A DNA stretch of 64,000 bases from Minicystis rosea (GTDB taxonomy: Bacteria > Myxococcota_A > Polyangia > Polyangiales > Polyangiaceae), in the NCBI GenBank assembly GCA_001931535.1, contig CP016211.1:6121573-6185572 (forward strand). The letters run 5' to 3'. Of the stretch, positions 27,835-37,588 are shown piece after piece. Position 1 is the first letter of the stretch. Each line of letters starts with the position of its first letter. Below the pieces are notes generated by a model. The model saw only the letters and a program-made list of their open reading frames with translations, was not told the origin of the DNA and did not search any database. The position numbers and the translations under genes were made by a program.

Positions 27835-27983
27835 GACGGACCATGCGCCATACCTGCCGTCGCCCCATCGAATTCAGCCGGATTTTGCGAGAAGCAGGGC
27901 AGTCGAGGTGGAGGGCTCACAAAAATGCCGAAAGCGGCACCTTCCCCCTAGGGCAGCCCCCTCTGCCACTGTAAGCTCCCGGC

Positions 27984-30494
27984 ATGGCGTCGGGCACGAA
28001 CACCGATGGACTCGGCGGGGGTGGGCCCCCCAGTGCGAGGTTTGCTTCGCCCATGGGGCGAACGCTGCGCGCGGGCGAAATACCGCTCACCGTGGTGCAG
28101 TGCTCTCACGCGACCGAGTGCGCAGGTTGTCCTCTCATTCATCTCGACTACGCGCAGCAGCTCACCACCAAGCGAGCGCGCGTCGTCACGGCGATGTCCC
28201 ACTATCCGTCACTGGAGCTGCTCTACACGCGGCCGGTGACGCCGGCCGAGCCGATGGTCGGGTACCGCGGGCGAGCGAAGCTCATCGTCTCTCCCGAAGG
28301 TCGCATCGGTCTCTACGCGCGCTCGGGCAATCACGAGGTCGTCGACATCCCCAATTGTCGCGTCCTCGCGCCCGCGCTCGCGGAGGTGGCGGCCACGTTG
28401 CGCGAGCTCATCGCGTCCCCTCCGGACGCGGTGCGCGCGCTGCTGCTGCCGTACAACCCGTTCGGCGGCGGCGTGCTGCGCGCGCTCGATCTGCGCGAGG
28501 TCCGACTGCAAGCGCCCTCGCCGTTCCTGCCGCCGCGTGACGGCGATCAGGATCCGCGCGCGATCACCGCGCGCCCCGCGCCCACCACGCTGCGCCCCGA
28601 GGCGATGGCCGACACGAAGCCCGTGCCGCCCGTGAGCGAAGCGTCGGCCAGCGAGCGCGCGCTCGAAGCGGCCACGCACGTCAAGGCGCCGACGCCGGTC
28701 GAGAGCGGCCCGCCCTCGGCGCGCGGCGCCGATCGCATCGGCGTGCTGGTGACGTTCGTGCTGCAGCGCGATCGCGCGCCCTCGCGCGACGAGCTGAAGG
28801 AAGCGGCGCGCGCGCTGCGTCCGATGCTCCCGCGCGTGCTCGGCATCGCGGCGAACTTCCACGACGCCGACGCGCCGCAGATCCTCGGGCCGGACACGCT
28901 CCCGCTCGACGGCGCCATGCGCGCGCAGGATCGCATCGGCAGCACGTACCACCTCGCGACCTTCGGCTCCTTCGTGCAAGCGCACCGCGAGCAGGCCGCG
29001 CGCGTGCACGCGATGATCACGCGCGAGATCGGCGCCCTCGATCTCACCGGCCCCGACGAGTCGAGCGCGCCCGAAGGCGCGCGCGTCCTCGATCTGTACG
29101 GCGGCTCGGGCGCCATTTCGATCGCGCTGGCGAACAACCGCTACTCGGTCACCACGGTCGAGTCGTTCGCGCCCGCCACCAACAACGCGCGCACCGCCGC
29201 CGAAGCGCAGGGCATCAAGCTCGACGTGCGCACCGGCGATGTCGCCGAAGAGGTCGCGGCCATGGCCGACGCCGGCGAGACCTTCGACGCGGTGGTGATG
29301 AACCCGCCTCGTCGCGGCGTCTCCCCCGCCGCGCGCGAAGCCATCGCGCTCCTCGGCGCGCCGCTCTTGATCTACGTCTCGTGCGACCCCGACACGCTCG
29401 CGCGCGACCTCGATCACTTCAGCCGGCTCGGCTACAACGCCAGCGAGATCGCGCCGTTCGACATGATCCCGCTGACGGAGGAGGTCGAGACCGTCTCGGT
29501 GCTCCGCCGCTCGCCGCCCGCGCCGCCGCGCGTGATCTACGAGGACGAGGACGTCATCGTCGTCGACAAGGGCCCGCACGAGCCGATCCTCGCGGAGGAA
29601 GGCGAGTACGGCAGCTCGCTCCTCTCGCGCTGTGCGCGTCTGCCGAACACGGTGGACAACAAGCTCGAGCCGATTCATCGGCTCGACGCCGGCACGAGCG
29701 GCCTCGCCATGTTGGCCCGCAACGAGAAGGCGCGCGCCCTCTGGGGCAACGCGCTCGCGACGACGGGCCGCCTCATCTACTTGGCTGCCGCCAAGGGCGT
29801 GACGCCCGCGAAGGGCGCCATCACGCGCGACCTCCGCGAAGGCGGCCGCACCTACCCGGCGCGCACGCGCTATCGCCGTCTGGCCATTGCGTCGGGTCAC
29901 TCGATCCTGCGCGTGATCCCCGACGGCGGCCGCACGCATCAGATCCGCCGCCACCTCGCCGCCATCGGCCATCCGGTCATCGGCGACGAGCGCTACGGCC
30001 ACCTGCCGACGAACCGCTACTTCGAGGAGAAGCACGGCCTCGATCGCTCGTTCCTCCACCTGGTACGCATCGAGATCGTCCATCCTCGCACGGGCGCGCG
30101 CCTGCTTATCGAGTCGACGCTCCCCGGCGATCTCCGCTCCGCGCTGGAGCGCGCCACCGGCGGCTCCGTGCTTCGCTTCCTCGAGCAGAAGCACGCCCTC
30201 GGCGATCACCGCGCCTCGTCGATCCCGCCGCCCGTCGGCGGCGACGACGCGCCGAGCAGCACCCGCAGCAGCTTCCTGCCCGACGCGCCCGTCTCCAGCC
30301 GCCGTTCGTCCTTCCTCCCCGGCGACATGCCTCCCAGCACCCGTCGCCCCGGCATCGAGGACGCCGGCGTCGACTCGGTGCGCGCGCCGCTCTCGGTCGG
30401 CCCGCTCTCCGAGCGCATCCAGATCAACGTCCCCGAGCTGGACGAATCGCCGCGCACCATCCGCCACGCCATCGTCTCCGACGACGAAGATTGA
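27984..30494 (+). CDS. Fused RlmD-type 23S rRNA m5U methyltransferase and RluA-type pseudouridine synthase
   Basis: 836 residues. Residues about 24-510 are a TrmA/RlmD methyltransferase: a 4Fe-4S site with Cys40, Cys46, Cys49 (CSHATECAGC) and Cys125 (IPNC), SAM loop DLYGGSGAIS (370-379), NPPRRG, and nucleophile Cys467 in VSCDPDTLARDL. An insertion at about 180-245 is Pro/Ala-rich. Residues about 513-720 are an RluA-family pseudouridine synthase with catalytic Asp568 in HRLDAGTSGL and GRTHQIRRHL. A Ser/Pro/Arg-rich tail follows. Both halves have intact catalytic residues, so one chain probably makes m5U and pseudouridine in rRNA. MGRTLR at 28053 is an alternative start. Confidence 0.92.
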   Translation: MASGTNTDGLGGGGPPSARFASPMGRTLRAGEIPLTVVQCSHATECAGCPLIHLDYAQQLTTKRARVVTAMSHYPSLELLYTRPVTPAEPMVGYRGRAKLIVSPEGRIGLYARSGNHEVVDIPNCRVLAPALAEVAATLRELIASPPDAVRALLLPYNPFGGGVLRALDLREVRLQAPSPFLPPRDGDQDPRAITARPAPTTLRPEAMADTKPVPPVSEASASERALEAATHVKAPTPVESGPPSARGADRIGVLVTFVLQRDRAPSRDELKEAARALRPMLPRVLGIAANFHDADAPQILGPDTLPLDGAMRAQDRIGSTYHLATFGSFVQAHREQAARVHAMITREIGALDLTGPDESSAPEGARVLDLYGGSGAISIALANNRYSVTTVESFAPATNNARTAAEAQGIKLDVRTGDVAEEVAAMADAGETFDAVVMNPPRRGVSPAAREAIALLGAPLLIYVSCDPDTLARDLDHFSRLGYNASEIAPFDMIPLTEEVETVSVLRRSPPAPPRVIYEDEDVIVVDKGPHEPILAEEGEYGSSLLSRCARLPNTVDNKLEPIHRLDAGTSGLAMLARNEKARALWGNALATTGRLIYLAAAKGVTPAKGAITRDLREGGRTYPARTRYRRLAIASGHSILRVIPDGGRTHQIRRHLAAIGHPVIGDERYGHLPTNRYFEEKHGLDRSFLHLVRIEIVHPRTGARLLIESTLPGDLRSALERATGGSVLRFLEQKHALGDHRASSIPPPVGGDDAPSSTRSSFLPDAPVSSRRSSFLPGDMPPSTRRPGIEDAGVDSVRAPLSVGPLSERIQINVPELDESPRTIRHAIVSDDED

Positions 30495-30658
30495 GGAGAT
30501 GTGACCGATGAAGCTGCTGCGCGACGCTTCCTCGGTCACATCTCGAAGCCGCGCGCGAGGGACGAGAGACAAACGTCTCCAATCCCTCGCTCGCCGTGCG
30601 CTGCTCTCCCCTCTTCACGACACAGCTCGCGGCATCGGCGCCGCGCTGCGAGCCGTAG

Positions 30659-30693
30659 GGCTTCGTCATCCGCACGCGCAGGATGACGAAGCC
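30659..30693. terminator. Bidirectional hairpin between convergent genes
   Basis: GGCTTCGTCATCC (30659-30671) pairs perfectly with GGATGACGAAGCC (30681-30693) around a 9-base loop, between the rRNA-modification gene (plus) and the SDR gene (minus). Confidence 0.6.
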
Positions 30694-30707
30694 GCACGCC
30701 ATCCGCG

Positions 30708-31478
30708 CTACGCGATGGTGCGCCCGCCGTCGACGACCAGCGTGTGACCCGTGACGAACGACGCCGCGTCCGACGCGAGGAACAGCGCCGCGCCCGCGAT
30801 CTCGTCGGGCTGCGCATAACGCGCCTGCGGCGTGCGCTTCTTCTCCATGTCGATGAGATCTTGATTGTGCACGATGGCCGCCGCGAACTTCGTATCGACG
30901 AGACCGGGCGCGATGGCGTTGACCCGGATGCCGCTCGACGCGAGCTCCACCGCGAGGGTCTGCGTCATCGACACGACCGCTGCCTTCGTCATCCCGTAGA
31001 TGCCTTGGAGCGGCGCCGCGCCCAGGCCCATGATGCTCGCGACGCTGATGATCGACCCCGGCGCGTTGCGCTCGATGAGGTGCCGCGCCACGGCCTTCGC
31101 CATGTTGAGGTAGCCCTTGGCGTTGACCTCGAAGGTCTTGTCGAAGGCCGCGTCGTCGCCCGTCATCATCGGCCCGAAGTGCGGGTTCGTGGCCGCGTTG
31201 TTGACGAGGATGTCGATCTTGCCGAAGCGCGCGACCGTGGCCGCGACGAGCGCGTCGACCTGATCCGCCTTGCCCGTATGACAGGCGAACGGCTCGACCT
31301 CGACGCCGGCTGCCCGGAGCCGCTCGGCCGCGGCGGCGACGCCATCCATCTTGCGTGAAGCGATCGCGACCTTCGCGCCGCTCTGGCCGAGCGCCTTGGC
31401 GATCGACTCACCGATGCCGCGGCTGCCTCCCGTGACGAGCGCGACCTTACCGTTGACGTGGATCCACGGAGCGTTCAT
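30708..31478 (-). CDS. Classical short-chain dehydrogenase/reductase
   Basis: 256 residues from the ATG at 31478. Cofactor motif TGGSRGIG, NNAATN, catalytic Ser in ISVASIMG and YGMTK (YxxxK), and C-terminal AIAPGLVDTKF are all present, so it should be an active FabG-like enzyme. An NADPH preference is suggested by the Arg/Lys after the second strand (ASRKMDG). The substrate is not determinable. Divergent from the beta-barrel gene at 31661. Confidence 0.92.
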   Translation of the reverse strand: MNAPWIHVNGKVALVTGGSRGIGESIAKALGQSGAKVAIASRKMDGVAAAAERLRAAGVEVEPFACHTGKADQVDALVAATVARFGKIDILVNNAATNPHFGPMMTGDDAAFDKTFEVNAKGYLNMAKAVARHLIERNAPGSIISVASIMGLGAAPLQGIYGMTKAAVVSMTQTLAVELASSGIRVNAIAPGLVDTKFAAAIVHNQDLIDMEKKRTPQARYAQPDEIAGAALFLASDAASFVTGHTLVVDGGRTIA

Positions 31479-31660
31479 GGCCCGGCATGCTCGCGCAAGT
31501 CGGGCGCGTTGCCCAGCGCTTCGGGCGCTCCCGGAAGCGACCGCTTGCGACGCGCGGGCAGAACGTTCCCGCCCGGAAGGCGGCACGCACGATGCTCTCG
31601 GCGAGCGCGGGCCCGGCCGCCCCGACGGGGGCGTCCGGCGTCACGACAAGGGGGAATCAC

Positions 31661-32500
31661 ATGAAGACGTTTGGAATCGCAGCCGGAGCGCTCGCGCTCG
31701 CTGCCGCGACGCCGGCCTTCGCGCAGAACAAGCAGCAGACGCCTCAGCCCAACGCACCGCCGCAGCAGCCGGGCGCGGATGCCACCATCGAGGAGACGGT
31801 GCCGACCCCCATGACGCCACAGCCGAACCGACCGACCGTGACGACGGGTGAGGTCGCACGCGACGTGGGTGGCTACATGTCCGCGCCCGTACGCGCGCCG
31901 CGCAATGCCCTCGAGATCGGCGTGGACGCCGGCTACACGCAAGGCTTCGGCAACATCAACCGTGGTCGCGGCGTGCGTGATCTCGCCGGCGCCGGCGGCA
32001 CCATCGGCGCGAGCATCGGTTATCGCATCGATCCCCGTTGGTCCGTCGCGGCCAGCGGCCAATTCCAAGGTTATGGATCCACCGTCACCGCGCCCACCGG
32101 CGGCGCCAATGCGGTGACCGTGCGCGGCGTGACCGCGGGCGTGCAAGGCACGTATCACATGCAGCCGCACAACCGCGTCGATCCCTATCTCACGGTCGGC
32201 ACCGGTTATCGCGGGCTCATCGAGTCACCGACGGGCAACCTCCCGACCATGTACACGCACGGCCTCGAGCTCGCGAAGGTCGAGGTCGGCCTCGACGTGC
32301 GCCCGACCGACAGCGTCGCCGTCTCTCCCGTGATCGGCGCGGACCTCAACATGTTCATGTGGCGCGCGGGCGGCGGCGCCGAGACCGCATCGCTCACCAA
32401 CCGCAGCGTGAACACGTTCATCTTCGCCGGCGTGAAGGGACGCTTCGACATCGGCGGCACGCGCGAGCGTTTGCCCGAGCAGCAAGTCGGTCGACGCTGA
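31661..32500 (+). CDS. Predicted outer-membrane beta-barrel protein
   Basis: 279 residues from the ATG at 31661, with GGGGGAA upstream. A signal peptide ends near ATPAFAQ (about 20), then a Pro/Gln-rich stretch. From about residue 80 the sequence alternates as amphipathic strands (IGVDAGYTQGFGNI; GASIGYRIDPRWSVAASGQF; HGLELAKVEVGLDVRP) in an eight-to-ten-strand pattern like OmpA-type barrels. No peptidoglycan-binding domain. Function unknown; the gene precedes the peptide transporter, 195 bases away. Confidence 0.78.
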   Translation: MKTFGIAAGALALAAATPAFAQNKQQTPQPNAPPQQPGADATIEETVPTPMTPQPNRPTVTTGEVARDVGGYMSAPVRAPRNALEIGVDAGYTQGFGNINRGRGVRDLAGAGGTIGASIGYRIDPRWSVAASGQFQGYGSTVTAPTGGANAVTVRGVTAGVQGTYHMQPHNRVDPYLTVGTGYRGLIESPTGNLPTMYTHGLELAKVEVGLDVRPTDSVAVSPVIGADLNMFMWRAGGGAETASLTNRSVNTFIFAGVKGRFDIGGTRERLPEQQVGRR

Positions 32501-32695
32501 TCGCTCGGTCGCTCGTGCGGCGCTCCCTGCATCATGCACCGGGGGCTTGTGGCATCGCACGTCGCTCCCGAAGCTTGGTGAGAGGGCCCTCCCGGGATCT
32601 TGGATCACCGGGGCAGAGGGGGCGCCCGCGCCAGAGCCCGCTTGACGCCCCTCCCCGCCTCTGCGACGACCCGGCACCTTTTCGAAGGAGACCGA

Positions 32696-34264
32696 ATGTC
32701 GACGGAAGCGAAGGCGGACGCGGAGTGGAAAGGCCCGGCCTCGAACAAGACGTTCCTCGGCCACCCCGTAGGCCTCTTCGTCCTGTTCTTCACCGAGATG
32801 TGGGAGCGCTTCTCGTACTACGGGATGCGCGGGCTCTTGAAGCTGTACATGGTGAACTTCCTGTTCATCACGGTACGGCAAACGCTCCAAGGAAAAGCCT
32901 ATGACGGTATCGGTAATCCCGATTCCGTCATTGGTTGGCGTTTCGTCAAATCCCTCCTCCCCACCGTCGACCCCGCCAGCGTCGCCAAGTGCGTGACCGA
33001 GAAGGCCGCTGATCTGCAGGCGGGCGACGCCGTCAAAGGCATCGCGCCCCTCGCGGCCGACGTGGCCCACAGCATCGCTTCGCAGACGTGCACGGTCTCG
33101 CCCAACGCGTCCGTGCTCTACGGCTGGTACACCGGCCTCGTCTACCTCACGCCGGTCATCGGCGGCCTCATCGCCGATCGTTACCTCGGTCAGAAGCGCT
33201 CCGTCTTCGTGGGCGGCACGCTCATGGCGCTCGGCCAGTTCGTGCTCTTCGGCTCCGAGGCGAGCTTCTTCATCGGCCTCCTGCTCCTCATCATCGGCAA
33301 CGGCTTCTTCAAGCCGAACATCTCCACGCAGGTGGGCAATCTCTACCCGCCGGGCGATCCGCGCCGCGACGGTGCCTTCACCATCTTCTACATGGGCATC
33401 AACCTCGGTGCCTTCATCTGCAACCTGATCTGCGGCACGCTCGCTGCTGCCTACGGCTGGCGCTACGGCTTCCTCGCCGCCGGCATCGGCATGCTCCTCG
33501 GTCTCGTGGTGCAGCTCTTCGGGCAGAAGACCCTCGCCCCCGACACCCTCCAGAAGCGCGACGCCGGCACCGCCGAAGCAAAGAATCAGCCCCTCGACAA
33601 GGACGAGTGGAAGCGCGTTTGGGCCCTCGTCATCCTCTGCGCGCTCAACATCGTGTTCTGGGCCGTCTACGAGCAGCAGGGCAACACGATGCAGACGTGG
33701 GCCGACGAGAAGACCATCTGGCCGTCGTGGGCCTCGTCCACGTGGTTCCAGTCGGTCAACCCGTTCTTCATCTTCCTCCTCGCGCCCTTCTTCGATCGCT
33801 TCTGGGCCTGGCAGAACAAGCAGGGGAAGGAGCCCTCCAGCGTGGCCAAGATGGCCATCGGCTGCTTCATCCTCGGCGCCTCGTTCATCGTCATGGTCGT
33901 CGGCGCGAAGCTCATCGGCGGCGGCAAGGGCAGCATCTTCTGGCCGATCTTCTGCACCATGCTCCTCACCATCGGCGAGCTCTACCTCTCGCCCATCGGC
34001 CTCTCGCTCGTGACCAAGGTGAGCCCCGTCCGCATCGTCTCGTTGATGATGGGTATGTGGTTCCTCTCCTCGTTCTTCGGAAACATCCTCTCCGGCTACA
34101 TCGGCCAGCTTTACACGACCATGTCCGCGGAGTCGTTCTTCATGCTCCTCATGGTCATGGGCGTCGCCGCCGGCATCGCCATCTGGCTCTTCAACAAGCC
34201 TCTCAAGAGCGCCATGGGCTCGCACGCCGGCGAGCCCTCCGCGGAGCCTGCGCCCGCCGAGTGA
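32696..34264 (+). CDS. POT/PTR2 family proton-coupled oligopeptide transporter
   Basis: 522 residues from the ATG at 32696 with GAAGGAG upstream. It has the POT signatures: ExxERFSYYG as TEMWERFSYYGMRGLL, GGLIADRYLGQKRSV, and the second PTR2 signature FYMGINLGAF. About 12-14 membrane helices. A roughly 75-residue loop after the first helix (about 62-140, with two Cys) is longer than in E. coli members. It imports di- and tripeptides with protons across the inner membrane, fitting a proteolytic organism. Two hairpins follow. Confidence 0.94.
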   Translation: MSTEAKADAEWKGPASNKTFLGHPVGLFVLFFTEMWERFSYYGMRGLLKLYMVNFLFITVRQTLQGKAYDGIGNPDSVIGWRFVKSLLPTVDPASVAKCVTEKAADLQAGDAVKGIAPLAADVAHSIASQTCTVSPNASVLYGWYTGLVYLTPVIGGLIADRYLGQKRSVFVGGTLMALGQFVLFGSEASFFIGLLLLIIGNGFFKPNISTQVGNLYPPGDPRRDGAFTIFYMGINLGAFICNLICGTLAAAYGWRYGFLAAGIGMLLGLVVQLFGQKTLAPDTLQKRDAGTAEAKNQPLDKDEWKRVWALVILCALNIVFWAVYEQQGNTMQTWADEKTIWPSWASSTWFQSVNPFFIFLLAPFFDRFWAWQNKQGKEPSSVAKMAIGCFILGASFIVMVVGAKLIGGGKGSIFWPIFCTMLLTIGELYLSPIGLSLVTKVSPVRIVSLMMGMWFLSSFFGNILSGYIGQLYTTMSAESFFMLLMVMGVAAGIAIWLFNKPLKSAMGSHAGEPSAEPAPAE

Positions 34265-34273
34265 CGGCTTGAT

Positions 34274-34299
34274 GAAGCGCCCGAATCATCGGGCGCTTC
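34274..34299 (+). terminator. Hairpin after the peptide transporter
   Basis: GAAGCGCCCGA (34274-34284) and TCGGGCGCTTC (34289-34299) form a perfect 11-bp stem with a 4-base loop, 10 bases past the stop. No T-run. Confidence 0.6.
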
Positions 34300-34314
34300 C
34301 GCCAATCTCCTCCA

Positions 34315-34360
34315 CGATGGGGCCGCAAGCGGCCCCAAACCCCGGGCCGGACGAGCCGGC
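34315..34360 (+). repeat. 46-bp dispersed palindromic element, copy 1
   Basis: Contains the perfect palindromic stem GGGGCCGC-AA-GCGGCCCC (34319-34336). The 46 bases match 40534-40579 (opposite strand) at 44 positions. It lies 51 bases past the POT transporter stop, in the same orientation as that gene. Confidence 0.8.
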
Positions 34361-34410
34361 CGTAATCACGTTCCACTTCCCCCATCGCGCGGCGCAGGCA
34401 CCATCGGCCG

Positions 34411-36801
34411 ATGCGCCGCCGTCGCTTCACCTTCCCTGCCCTAGCCATCCTCGCCGTCGCTGCTCCGCTCGTCCCCATCGCGTGCGGATCGGGTGGCAAC
34501 ACGTCCACCGGCACTGGCACCTTCACCACCTCCGGCACCGGCGGCCACGGCGGCGGCGACACCGTCTCTTCGTCGAGCACCGGCAACACGGGCGGCGGCC
34601 TCGTCGACGGCGGCGGCTGCACGAGCGGCAAGCCCTGCGGCGACGGCGGCGTCTGCGCCGGCAACACCTGTTGCGATCCCGCCTCTGCGTGCGGCGACAC
34701 GTGCTGCGCAGGCGGCGATGTCTGCTCCTTCCAGAAGTGCGTCACGCCCGGCGCGCCCTGCCACGACTCGATTGATTGCGGCTCGAACGACTACTGCGAG
34801 TACTCGCTGGGCGACAACAGCGATGCCGGCAGCGCCGACGCCTCGTGCATGGGCGGCGCCGCCGAGCTCAATGGCAAGTGCCTGCCGCGCCCGCCCACCT
34901 GCGCCGCCGACGCCGGCGCGCCCGACGGCGGCGCGCTCGATTGCCTGACCCAATGCGAATACCACCCGCAGGCCGGCTTCAACCCCGTGCTCAAGTTCGC
35001 CTGGGGTGGCCAGGTCACGGCGCCTTATGCGACCGACGTGATGATGACCCCCATCGTCATCGAGCTCGACGACGACGACTGCGACGGCAAGATCACCGAG
35101 AAGGACATCCCCGAGATCGTCTTCTCCACGTTCACGGGCGGCGCATATCAAGGGGCCGGCGTTCTCCACGCCGTCTCCATCGTCGGCGGCAAGGTCGTCG
35201 ACAAATGGAACGTGCCCGGCGTCATCAATGCCACGAAGCAGCTCGCGGGCGGCAACATCGACGGCCAGCCCGGCAACGAGGTCGTGGCCTGCGGCGTCGA
35301 CGGCGCCGCGCACGCCTTCACCGGCGCGGGCAACCCGCTGTGGACGAGCCCGGCCGTGACTTGCATGATGCCGAGCATCGCCGATCTCGACGGCGACGGC
35401 GCCGTGGAGGTCATCGTCGAAGGCGGCATCCTCGACGGCGCCACGGGCGCCTTGAAGCACGCCTTCAACCCGCCGCTCAACGGCACCTTCGTCGTGAGCG
35501 ACATCGACGGCGACGGCAAGCTCGACATCGTCACCTCGAGCCGCGGCTACCACGACGACGGCAACCTCTTCGTCGACACGAAGATCGCCGCGACCGGCCA
35601 ATTCGACGGCACGCCGGATTGGAAGAGCCCTTGGCCCGCCATCGGCGACTTCGACAAAGACGGCAAGCCCGAGATCGCGGTCATCGACAACCTCGCGCAC
35701 ACCATCTCGGTGTGGCGCTACGACGCCGCCGCGCCGCAGCTCTTCCAGAGCGTGCGCGCGCCCATCGACATCAACCTGCATTTCCCCGTCAACACCTGCG
35801 CCTCGACGAGCTGGGGTGGAACGCACGGCGGCGGCCCGCCGACCATCGCCGACTTCGACGGCGACGGCGTCCCCGACGTGGGCACGGCGGGCGGCATCGG
35901 ATACGTGGTCTTCGACGGCAAGAAGCTCATCGATCCTGCTTCGACCGATCCCATCCTCTGGGCCCAACCCACCGTCGATTGCTCCTCGGCCTCGACCGGA
36001 TCGAGCGTGTTCGACTTCGACGGCGACGGGAAAGCGGAGGTGGTCTATTCCGACCAAAACCACCTTCGTATCTACGATGGCAAGACGGGTGATGTCCTCA
36101 TCTCCGTTTGCAACACCACCGCGACGCTCATCGAGTATCCGGTCATCGCCGACGTCGACAACGACGGTCACGCCGACATCCTCGTCGTCTCCAACGCCTA
36201 TGGACAGGCCAGCCCCGATCTGGCTTGCAACGACGGCACCGCCAACGCGCAGTCGGGCGTGCGCATCTTCGGCGACGCCAACAACAGTTGGGTGCGCACG
36301 CGCCGCGTGTGGAACGAGCATGCCTATCACGTGACCAACGTGAACGAGGACGGCAGCATCCCCGCGCACGAGCTGCCCAATTGGACGCAGCCGGGCCTCA
36401 ACGACTTCCGCCAGAACAAGCAACCTGGCAGCGAGTTCTCCGCGCCGGACGTGGTGGTCTCCGTGGCCCCGCGCTGCACCGGCTCGTATGCGCTCGTGGC
36501 CACGGTGCGCAACATCGGCCAAGCGGCTCTGCCGGCCGGCGTGGTGGTGGGCTTCTACGAAGGCACGCCGCCCGGCGGCACGAGCCTCGGTCAAGGCACG
36601 ACCACGAAGGTGCTTTATCCGGCCGAGTCGGAGGCGGTGGTGCTCCCGCTCGCGTCGCCGAGCCAAGGCATCATCAATGGATCGACGCCCGTCTACGTGG
36701 TGGTCGACGACGGCGCGCCCGCGCACCCGAGCTGGCACGAGTGCCGCACGGACAACAACATCGGGGGCCCGAATGCCGTGGGCTGCTCGGTGCCGCAGTG
36801 A
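34411..36801 (+). CDS. Large FG-GAP/VCBS repeat lipoprotein
   Basis: 796 residues. The lipobox Cys is at 25 (VPIAC), followed by a Gly/Ser/Thr linker and a Cys-rich region (about 70-190) with many CxxxxC pairs. From about 200 to 620 there are FG-GAP-type calcium-binding blades (IADLDGDGAVEVIV, SDIDGDGKLDIVT, IADFDGDGVPDVG, FDFDGDGKAEVVY, IADVDNDGHADIL), forming a likely integrin-like beta-propeller. The last 120 residues resemble a CARDB adhesion domain (YALVATVRNIGQAALPAGV). A surface-exposed adhesin-like protein. A small Cys-rich lipoprotein gene follows at once. Confidence 0.87.
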   Translation: MRRRRFTFPALAILAVAAPLVPIACGSGGNTSTGTGTFTTSGTGGHGGGDTVSSSSTGNTGGGLVDGGGCTSGKPCGDGGVCAGNTCCDPASACGDTCCAGGDVCSFQKCVTPGAPCHDSIDCGSNDYCEYSLGDNSDAGSADASCMGGAAELNGKCLPRPPTCAADAGAPDGGALDCLTQCEYHPQAGFNPVLKFAWGGQVTAPYATDVMMTPIVIELDDDDCDGKITEKDIPEIVFSTFTGGAYQGAGVLHAVSIVGGKVVDKWNVPGVINATKQLAGGNIDGQPGNEVVACGVDGAAHAFTGAGNPLWTSPAVTCMMPSIADLDGDGAVEVIVEGGILDGATGALKHAFNPPLNGTFVVSDIDGDGKLDIVTSSRGYHDDGNLFVDTKIAATGQFDGTPDWKSPWPAIGDFDKDGKPEIAVIDNLAHTISVWRYDAAAPQLFQSVRAPIDINLHFPVNTCASTSWGGTHGGGPPTIADFDGDGVPDVGTAGGIGYVVFDGKKLIDPASTDPILWAQPTVDCSSASTGSSVFDFDGDGKAEVVYSDQNHLRIYDGKTGDVLISVCNTTATLIEYPVIADVDNDGHADILVVSNAYGQASPDLACNDGTANAQSGVRIFGDANNSWVRTRRVWNEHAYHVTNVNEDGSIPAHELPNWTQPGLNDFRQNKQPGSEFSAPDVVVSVAPRCTGSYALVATVRNIGQAALPAGVVVGFYEGTPPGGTSLGQGTTTKVLYPAESEAVVLPLASPSQGIINGSTPVYVVVDDGAPAHPSWHECRTDNNIGGPNAVGCSVPQ

Positions 36802-36812
36802 AGGCGATCTCC

Positions 36813-37250
36813 ATGCATCGATCGATCGTCGCCTTCACCTTCGTCCTCGCCGCCTGCTCCGCGGCGGACGCGCCGGGCACCGACGCCGGCGTCGAGGACG
36901 CGAGCATCACCGACGCAACCACACCCGATGGAACGGCGCCCGATGCAATGGTGATCGACGCCGGACCGGATGTCGTCGCCTGCACGTTGGCGAGCCCCTA
37001 TTCGTCGCAAAACGCCACGTGCAACGATTGTGCAGAGGCCAAGTGCTGTCCCCAAATCAACGGCTGTCTGCTCGACCCTGATTGTAATGATGGATACGTG
37101 AACTGCGCGCTCGGCTGCGCCCTCGACCCCGGCGACGCGGGCACCGATCCCTGTCTCGCCGACTGCGAGAAGCAATTTCCCACTGGAAAAATCGAGTACG
37201 ACAACGCCATCGGCTGTGCCGATGAAGCCTGCGCCGTCGAGTGTCAGTGA
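36813..37250 (+). CDS. Small cysteine-rich lipoprotein
   Basis: 145 residues. The lipobox Cys is at about 15 (FVLAAC), then an Asp/Ala/Thr-rich linker. The mature domain has about 16 cysteines in a pattern CNDCAEAKCC, NGCLLDPDC, CALGC, CLADC and a final VEC, so it is probably disulfide-bonded. A GTG at 36798 that overlaps the previous gene's TGA is an alternative start and would couple translation. The pattern recurs in Polyangiaceae; no function known. Confidence 0.8.
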   Translation: MHRSIVAFTFVLAACSAADAPGTDAGVEDASITDATTPDGTAPDAMVIDAGPDVVACTLASPYSSQNATCNDCAEAKCCPQINGCLLDPDCNDGYVNCALGCALDPGDAGTDPCLADCEKQFPTGKIEYDNAIGCADEACAVECQ

Positions 37251-37384
37251 ATTCGTGACCGACCGGAACGTAGGCACCAACGTGGGATACCAGCGTCCGT
37301 CATGCCAATGAGCGGTCACCCCGTTGTCATCGTGTTCGTGGCATGATGCCTCCCGCGGCCATCGATCGCCGCGGGAGGTCTGAC

Positions 37385-37576
37385 ATGAAGACGACGCACG
37401 AGGAGATCAAAACGGCGTTGATCGAGGAGCTGTTGGTCGCGGCCGGGAGCCGACGCATCAGCGCGGCGATGGTCCGTCGGATCACGCTCGGAGAGATGCA
37501 GCTCCCGCCTGGTTATGGCGAGCGCGCGCAGGAGCTCGCGCGTCGCTTGACGGAGACGTCGGGCGTGCGCGTCTGA
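37385..37576 (+). CDS. Small conserved-looking hypothetical protein, 63 aa
   Basis: The ATG at 37385 gives a compact helical protein (MKTTHEEIKTALIEELLVAA, then MVRRITLGEMQLPPGY) with balanced charge and good codon bias. A GGGAGG lies 10 bases upstream. I do not recognise the family. It ends 12 bases before the convergent M23-like gene. Confidence 0.55.
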   Translation: MKTTHEEIKTALIEELLVAAGSRRISAAMVRRITLGEMQLPPGYGERAQELARRLTETSGVRV

Positions 37577-37588
37577 CGGCTTGGGCGG

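Noticed and set aside
27926..27960. Small hairpin GCCG-AAAG-CGGC before the rRNA-modification gene as a possible riboswitch
   Set aside because: A 4-bp stem is too short and no known aptamer pattern is visible.
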